From Bryobacterales bacterium (GTDB lineage: Bacteria > Acidobacteriota > Terriglobia > Bryobacterales > Bryobacteraceae): DNA of 47,772 nucleotides. Below, piece by piece: positions 43,734-47,772 of the stretch. How positions within the stretch are numbered: the first letter of the stretch is position 1; every line of letters starts with the position of its first letter. A program made the translations under genes and the position numbers. A model generated the notes under the pieces. It made no database searches and was not told where the DNA came from. It saw nothing but the letters and a program-made list of their open reading frames with translations. The stretch covers positions 52,510 through 100,281 of the forward strand of contig PMOK01000050.1 of NCBI GenBank assembly GCA_003162425.1, read 5' to 3'.

Positions 43734-44088
43734 TGAAGTCCTCCTTTCCCCGATCGCTGAATTATATCTCGATGCCGGGCACAGCGCACTTCAGCGGTAG
43801 CGCGGACGATTCGATTTCTACCTCGACTCATCTTCTGAGGCGCTCCTTCAACCGATTCTTCTTCACCTGCTCGTTCGGACTTCGTGTCGCGCCGTCGAGC
43901 CACGAGAGCACCTTGCCGACAGTGACCGTATGTTCTTCCTCCGGCGCTCTTACACGAATCCTCAATGGTGTTGCCGGCCCGAATGTTATTTCCGCAAAAG
44001 CGCCACGTCGGAACGCGGCCATGGCTTCGATTCGCAGCTTCATAGAGACTCTCGGCGGGAACGCGAATGGAGGTGCTCGATGCCTCGC
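43465..44088. repeat. segmental duplication, copy 2
   Basis: Counterpart of 26917-27535, same orientation, with edges that truncate the lipocalin-like gene at one side and the SLYEA-family gene at the other. Confidence 0.9.
43828..44088 (-). pseudogene. SLYEA-family small protein, copy C
   Basis: The C-terminus is intact: IEAMAAFRRGAFAEITFGPA, TPLRIRVRAPEEEHTVTVGK, VLSWLDGATRSPNEQVKKNR to the stop at 43828. A single inserted base in the S-L-Y-E-A-A region and at least one more indel interrupt the N-terminal part, which fades near 44088, the far end of the duplicated segment. Same family as 27279-27577. Confidence 0.65.
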
Positions 44089-44477
44089 CGTTTGCATGGA
44101 GGATGAAGCGAAAGGCACAATGGAGGTTCCCGATTTAGCTCTCAGAACGCTACCGAGGGTGTTTCGCTACCGGCGTGCATCCGCAACCCATGCGACACCG
44201 TCGGCTCGTCCGCAGGACATACGCGCATTCTCGAAGGCGCTCGCTGAAGCTGTCCGCTAGGCTGCGTTCTAGCGCTTTAAGATGCTAACGTGCTATGACG
44301 CTAGCGTTCTCTCAATTCCAAACAGACACGCGGAGCGGTGCTCCGGCTCGCCGTGCTCGCCTATTTGGGTCTCTTGCCGCGCATGGTCGCAGGCTTAAAT
44401 GCAAAAGGCCGCCCTCAGGTGAGGATTCCGGCGAAGCTGAACGCGGTTCCGGGATCGGCCTGAAACTGTTCGGCTTT

Positions 44478-44568
44478 ATCCCGGAATCGGTGTTCACCTT
44501 CATCCCGGAACGCTATTCGGGATCATCCCGGAATGCCGTTCGGAATCATCCCGGAGTCGCGTTCACGT
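44478..44568 (+). repeat. tandem array of about 23-nt repeats
   Basis: ATCCCGGAA/G followed by a variable TTC-containing half starts at 44478, 44502, 44525 and 44548 (24, 23 and 23 nt apart). Arrays of this look occur at the ends of some transposons, for example IS21-like elements, but no transposase ORF is beside it except an IS1380 scrap. Two units recur at 45756-45808. Confidence 0.7.
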
Positions 44569-44582
44569 TAGACCGGAATCCC

Positions 44583-44641
44583 CGGCTGAGTCTGATCGCC
44601 TACAACCTGGGGAGCCTGTGGCCGCGGTTGGCGCTGCCTCC
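44583..44641 (+). pseudogene. IS1380-type transposase C-terminal scrap
   Basis: The frame reads RLSLIAYNLGSLWPRLALP, resembling the conserved L-x-x-I-A-Y-N-L-G-N-L-W-R-R-L-V-L-P stretch near the C-terminus of IS1380-family transposases. Nothing of the DDE domain remains on either side. Between 44089 and 44477 I see no gene. Confidence 0.5.
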
Positions 44642-44682
44642 CAGCCATTTCAAACGAGTCGGACTGAAGGGTCATGACACAC

Positions 44683-45625
44683 TCAATAAGAACCATTGGT
44701 CTCCAAAACACAAATTCTGGAGTGCTCTGCTATGGGGTTATTAGTTATAGGCTCGGTACTATTGATTTCCAGACGGATTTTGTCGCCAATTCCAGCAGGA
44801 CTGGATTGGTAAGTTAGCTCTAGTCGCAAAATCTCATTGGGCATAACGCATTCCGCCAAGTATTTGCCATTGGAATTCGTTAGGCGGGTCCTCCCCAATT
44901 CGCATGCCGAAGGACTGCACTCCCGGTAAGCAGTCATGTCGTAGTTGCCCTGCTCGTCTTGATCAAAGTGGACGATACTAACTATTTTCCGACATTCATA
45001 GTCATGAGACAACCAATTGATTCGCGGAGGAAATGGGGCAGGCGGCGGAGCTGAAACGATAGGGGGCTGCGTCACCGGTGACGTCTGAGGAAGGAACACC
45101 CGGCGCTAATGGGGCAGTCACGGAAACGGAATTAGCAGATCCCGACAACGCCGCAGATTGCGCCGGGGATGCCGCTCCGGGATTCGCACCAGGACTAGGC
45201 ATCTCATTTACGTGCGGAACCCACCAAACAAGGACGATAACCAGGCCCGCCACGATGACGCTTTTGACGATGACCCATGGTGAGGGCTTTTCGCCTCGCG
45301 TGAGTGGAGCAATCAGCTCAAATGGAGCTTTAACCAGTTGCCACAGTGCCCAAAATTCAACCACTATGAGGACACCCAACAACCAACCCATGGGATTCTC
45401 CGAGAACTTCGGTATTAGTCCACTGGTCTTGAGCGTTTTGGGTGACGGAATTGACGGCGCGTTGAAGGGTCTACCTGCTGCTCCGTCGGTATATCCTTTC
45501 TGGAAGTGACCGCCTGGATCATCACGGAGCATCCCCATGGTCGTCTCGGCAAGACGGCCACCGGTGCTGTCATTTCGGCCCCTCTCGTATCCTTGGCGGT
45601 ATGCTTCGATCGGTGTCGGCATCAC
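44683..45625 (-). pseudogene. hypothetical two-TM membrane protein, frameshifted
   Basis: From ATG 45625 the protein begins MMPTPIEAYRQGYERGRNDS with a second similar motif, HFQKGYTDGAAGRPFNAP, then two membrane segments (about 80-100 and 120-140). A proline/serine linker follows, and the frame changes at about 45085 (GACGTCACCGGTGACG) into one reading TQPPIVSAPPPAPFPPRINW and a C-terminal beta-domain with several cysteines (ECRKIV, ECSPSACEL, ECVMPNE) ending at 44683. Joined length about 313 residues. No family recognised. It could alternatively be two overlapping genes, but the second lacks a start with a good ribosome site. Confidence 0.5.
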
Positions 45626-45755
45626 TTACCTCACGAGAGCTTGAACTGTCCAATGATCGCATCAGGATAGTAGCCCATCGCGATTTGGCAATGCAAGCGT
45701 CTCGGGATACGAGGGGGATACGAGGAGTTGAGGTTAAGCGCGCCTTGACCCAGAA

Positions 45756-45808
45756 CGCTGTTCGGGATCATCCCGGAATGCCGTTCGGAATCGTCCCGAA
45801 GTCGCGTT
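45756..45808 (+). repeat. second copy of the 23-nt repeats
   Basis: About 53 nt matching 44514-44568 with four or five changes, upstream of the terminase-like gene at 45845. Confidence 0.7.
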
Positions 45809-45844
45809 CATGATGTTCGAGAAAGGGTCAACGAGATTCAGTCA

Positions 45845-46369
45845 TTGGCTGCTCAGTCCTCGGCGGAAGAAGTGGCGTTTGATCAGAAGCGGGTGCTGAA
45901 TCGGCTTGATGTATTGAGCAGGAAGGCCGAAGAACTAGGTCAGATTTCGGCGGCGGCTCGATGCGAGGAGCTAATTGGTAAGCAGCGCGGCATGTTCGTC
46001 GATCGCAGCGCCTTGCTGTGGGAGACCGATCCGGACAAGATGACGCCGGACCAACTCGACGTCATCGCAGACCACTTGCTCAGCAGGGCCTTAGGCGGAA
46101 ATCAGCGAGCCGTCGCGGAAGCGCAGCGGCTCATCGAAGCTGGGGAGAACCCGACGATCGAGGACTGCATGAGGGTGGTGGAGCAGGAGCCAGGGAAAAT
46201 GAGCCCGCTGGTGGTGGCAAGCGGCCACGGGTGGTGCCGAGAGTGTCGTCGGGCTAGTGCTTCTGATTGCCTTGTGCCTGTTCACTTGCTGGGATCGCGC
46301 GCCCTGGAGCTGGGAGGCGAAAAGCGGCGTCGAGCGCGAGCCCATTGTGTATTCAGGCTCCTACCTTGA
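45845..46369 (+). CDS. small-terminase-like protein with shared tail module
   Basis: 174 residues from TTG 45845 (weak ribosome site). N-terminal half: VLNRLDVLSRKAEELGQIS and AARCEELIGKQRGMFVDRS, like the helical part of small terminase-type proteins, and unlike the HTH of the copy at 23544. The middle (about 60-107) is the module DPDKMTPDQLDVIADHLLSR-ALGG-AEAQRLIEAGENPTIED, shared with 23544-24039 and 25475-25714. The C-terminus after about residue 118 (GHGWCRECRR...) looks random; a different frame from about 46237 to 46415 has a better protein with a membrane segment (VVGLVLLIALCLFTCW). So a frameshift near 46230 is likely. Whether the gene is functional is uncertain. Confidence 0.55.
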   Translation: MAAQSSAEEVAFDQKRVLNRLDVLSRKAEELGQISAAARCEELIGKQRGMFVDRSALLWETDPDKMTPDQLDVIADHLLSRALGGNQRAVAEAQRLIEAGENPTIEDCMRVVEQEPGKMSPLVVASGHGWCRECRRASASDCLVPVHLLGSRALELGGEKRRRARAHCVFRLLP

Positions 46370-46447
46370 GTACGTCCAGAAGCTCGGGCACGAAGCGCCG
46401 GGGATTTATTCGTGAGAACCGCAAGGTGATAACATCGAGAGCACACA

Positions 46448-47772
46448 ATGCTTGGACCAATACTCTGTTACGCCTTGTTGGTGCTCCCTGCCATGGCACA
46501 ATTCATAAACCCTCCCGAAGTATATTCCGTGGAAAATTCCGCCAGCTACAACGGAACCATCGCACCAGGCTCCTTGTTCGTAGTATTCGGCGCGAATATC
46601 GGTCCAGCGCAAGCGGTGCAGGTCAGTTCCCTTCCACTCGCTCCCCAACTGGGTAGCACATCCATCAGCGTGATGTATGCTTCGACCGCAGTGGATTGCC
46701 CCATGGTGTACTCGAGCACCGGGCAAGCGGCAGCCGTTCTGCCCTCCAGCGTCCCGGCCGGCCAAGCCAGTGTGAGCCTGACCTACAACGGACAGTCAAC
46801 CTCGTTTCCATTTCCGATCACGGTCGCTCCGTCCGCGGTAGGCCTCTATGCGGTGAGCAGCTCGGGATTAGGGCCTGGAGTCTTCACGGATGGCTCGGTG
46901 ACCAAGTCGTTCGCCCTTAGCGCCAAGAACGGCGAAACCGTCACCGTTTGGGCTACCGGCCTCGGTCCCGTCTCTGGCGCGGACAACGTCTTGCCGTCGG
47001 CTTTCCCGAATTTTCCCGGAGTTGAAGTCTTCGTCGGAACCGAGGCGGCAAACGTTATCTATGCCGGCCGGTCCGGTTGCTGTGTTGGACTCGACCAAGT
47101 CTCTTTTGAAGTCCCCGCTGGAGTAGCGGGTTGTTATGTGCCTGTCGCGGTGCGCAGCGGGGGAACTATCAGCAATTTCGTTTCCCTCGCCGTGAACAGC
47201 GGCGGCGGCCCATGTTCAGACACCGCTCCCACCATACCCGTCAATGTAATGAATCAAGCCATTGCCGGACAGTCCGTCAAGGCCGCGGCGTTGGCCGTCG
47301 GTCCGGTCGTGGTGCTCCGCGGTTTAGGCTTCGATGAAAAGCTCTACCTCGCCGCGAAACTCTCCCATCTCCTGCACGCCAGGGTCTCGCAGGACGACGT
47401 TCAGAAGCTGCTGCTCGCAAGCCAAACTCACAATCAACGCGCGTTAACCCGCGTCATGCTGAAATACGCGGCATCCTGGAAAGCGTTGGATCCGGCCACG
47501 AAAGCCGCTGTCAAAGCAGCGCTGAATCCGAACCAGGAAGGCGCCGTCGCCGATTTTGGCCAGTTCACCACGCCCGCTGCTCTTGCTGCGGCGGTTGGCG
47601 GCCTGTTTCCGAGTCAAGGAACCTGTACCGCGTTTCCATCTCAGTTCGGGGGCCGGTCGGCCAACGGCCTCAATGCCGGAACTTCGCTGGCTCTTTCGGG
47701 TCAGGCTGGATCGTGGACTCTGACGCCATCCAGAACCGGCCAATACCAGGTATTGTTCGGGAATTCTCCCAT
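46448..47772 (+). CDS. secreted TIGR03437-type protein, runs off the window
   Basis: Open to the end of the window (441 codons seen), ATG 46448. Signal peptide MLGPILCYALLVLPAMA, then a TIGR03437-type beta-domain: VYSVENSASYNGTIAPGSLF, VVFGANIGP, APQLGSTSISVMYAS, GETVTVWATGLGPVSG and CCVGLDQVSFEVPAG, with the terminal pattern VAVRSGGTISNFVSLAVN at about residue 245. Unlike most members the domain is at the N-terminus here. A helical region (about 310-370; LSHLLHARVSQDDVQKLLLA) and a further beta part follow. The 3' end is not in the window, so the total size is unknown. Export to the surface is likely. Confidence 0.85.
   Translation, partial: MLGPILCYALLVLPAMAQFINPPEVYSVENSASYNGTIAPGSLFVVFGANIGPAQAVQVSSLPLAPQLGSTSISVMYASTAVDCPMVYSSTGQAAAVLPSSVPAGQASVSLTYNGQSTSFPFPITVAPSAVGLYAVSSSGLGPGVFTDGSVTKSFALSAKNGETVTVWATGLGPVSGADNVLPSAFPNFPGVEVFVGTEAANVIYAGRSGCCVGLDQVSFEVPAGVAGCYVPVAVRSGGTISNFVSLAVNSGGGPCSDTAPTIPVNVMNQAIAGQSVKAAALAVGPVVVLRGLGFDEKLYLAAKLSHLLHARVSQDDVQKLLLASQTHNQRALTRVMLKYAASWKALDPATKAAVKAALNPNQEGAVADFGQFTTPAALAAAVGGLFPSQGTCTAFPSQFGGRSANGLNAGTSLALSGQAGSWTLTPSRTGQYQVLFGNSP

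Noticed and set aside
44478..44568. CRISPR array
   Set aside because: Units are contiguous with no unique spacers, and no cas gene is near.

Overview
The window looks like a chromosomal piece of a Gram-negative soil acidobacterium near Solibacter/Bryobacter. The evidence is indirect: an Oar-type TonB-dependent receptor with a carboxypeptidase-regulatory N-terminus, two secreted proteins with the domain known as TIGR03437 (named after Solibacter), a DUF4097 protein, a DUF4038 glycoside hydrolase, an lpxC gene (hence an LPS outer membrane), many decayed transposases and moderately high GC. No rRNA, tRNA or CRISPR array was seen.

Layout. 1-7.3 kb: an hsp20 gene with a strong sigma70-type promoter and terminator, then a leftward housekeeping block (DUF4097 protein, ABC exporter, YdcF-like protein, small membrane protein, unknown secreted protein, pgsA, lpxC). 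7.4-15.5 kb: a frameshifted class A beta-lactamase, a GT87-like membrane glycosyltransferase fused to a TolB-like propeller, a doubly frameshifted secreted-protein gene, DUF1697, an FG-GAP protein, and a divergent DUF5060/DUF4038 hydrolase. 15.5-22.2 kb: an IS110-family element with a long non-coding 5' side, a large TonB-dependent receptor, a 3' relic of a cation exchanger and the intact exchanger. 22.5-29.3 kb: an accessory zone of phage/plasmid-like and decayed genes, including a truncated DUF3854 protein, small-terminase-like proteins, an integrase stub, an IS3 orfA fragment, two DNA-ligase relics, and a family of small hypothetical genes partly duplicated 16.5 kb away. 29.3-42.7 kb: a hybrid histidine kinase facing a co-directional chemosensory operon. 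42.7-46.4 kb: a second decayed accessory zone holding the duplicated segment, a 23-nt repeat array and an IS1380 fragment. From 46.4 kb to the window end: the start of a secreted TIGR03437-type protein.

The most coherent system is the chemosensory operon: cheW, cheR-TPR, cheW, CHASE3 receptor, cheA-REC, cheB, REC-REC-histidine kinase and REC-HD-GYP. Its parts match those of the Pseudomonas Wsp surface-sensing pathway, but the WspR diguanylate cyclase place is taken by a predicted c-di-GMP phosphodiesterase. Several genes overlap by ATGA. Upstream lie a FliA-like promoter match and a leader with three potential hairpins.

A second theme is decay. At least seven genes outside the signalling operon carry single-base frameshifts or in-frame stops, several in homopolymer runs. 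This means either real pseudogenes or uncorrected indels in the assembly. All function calls are from reading the translated sequence; no database search was run.
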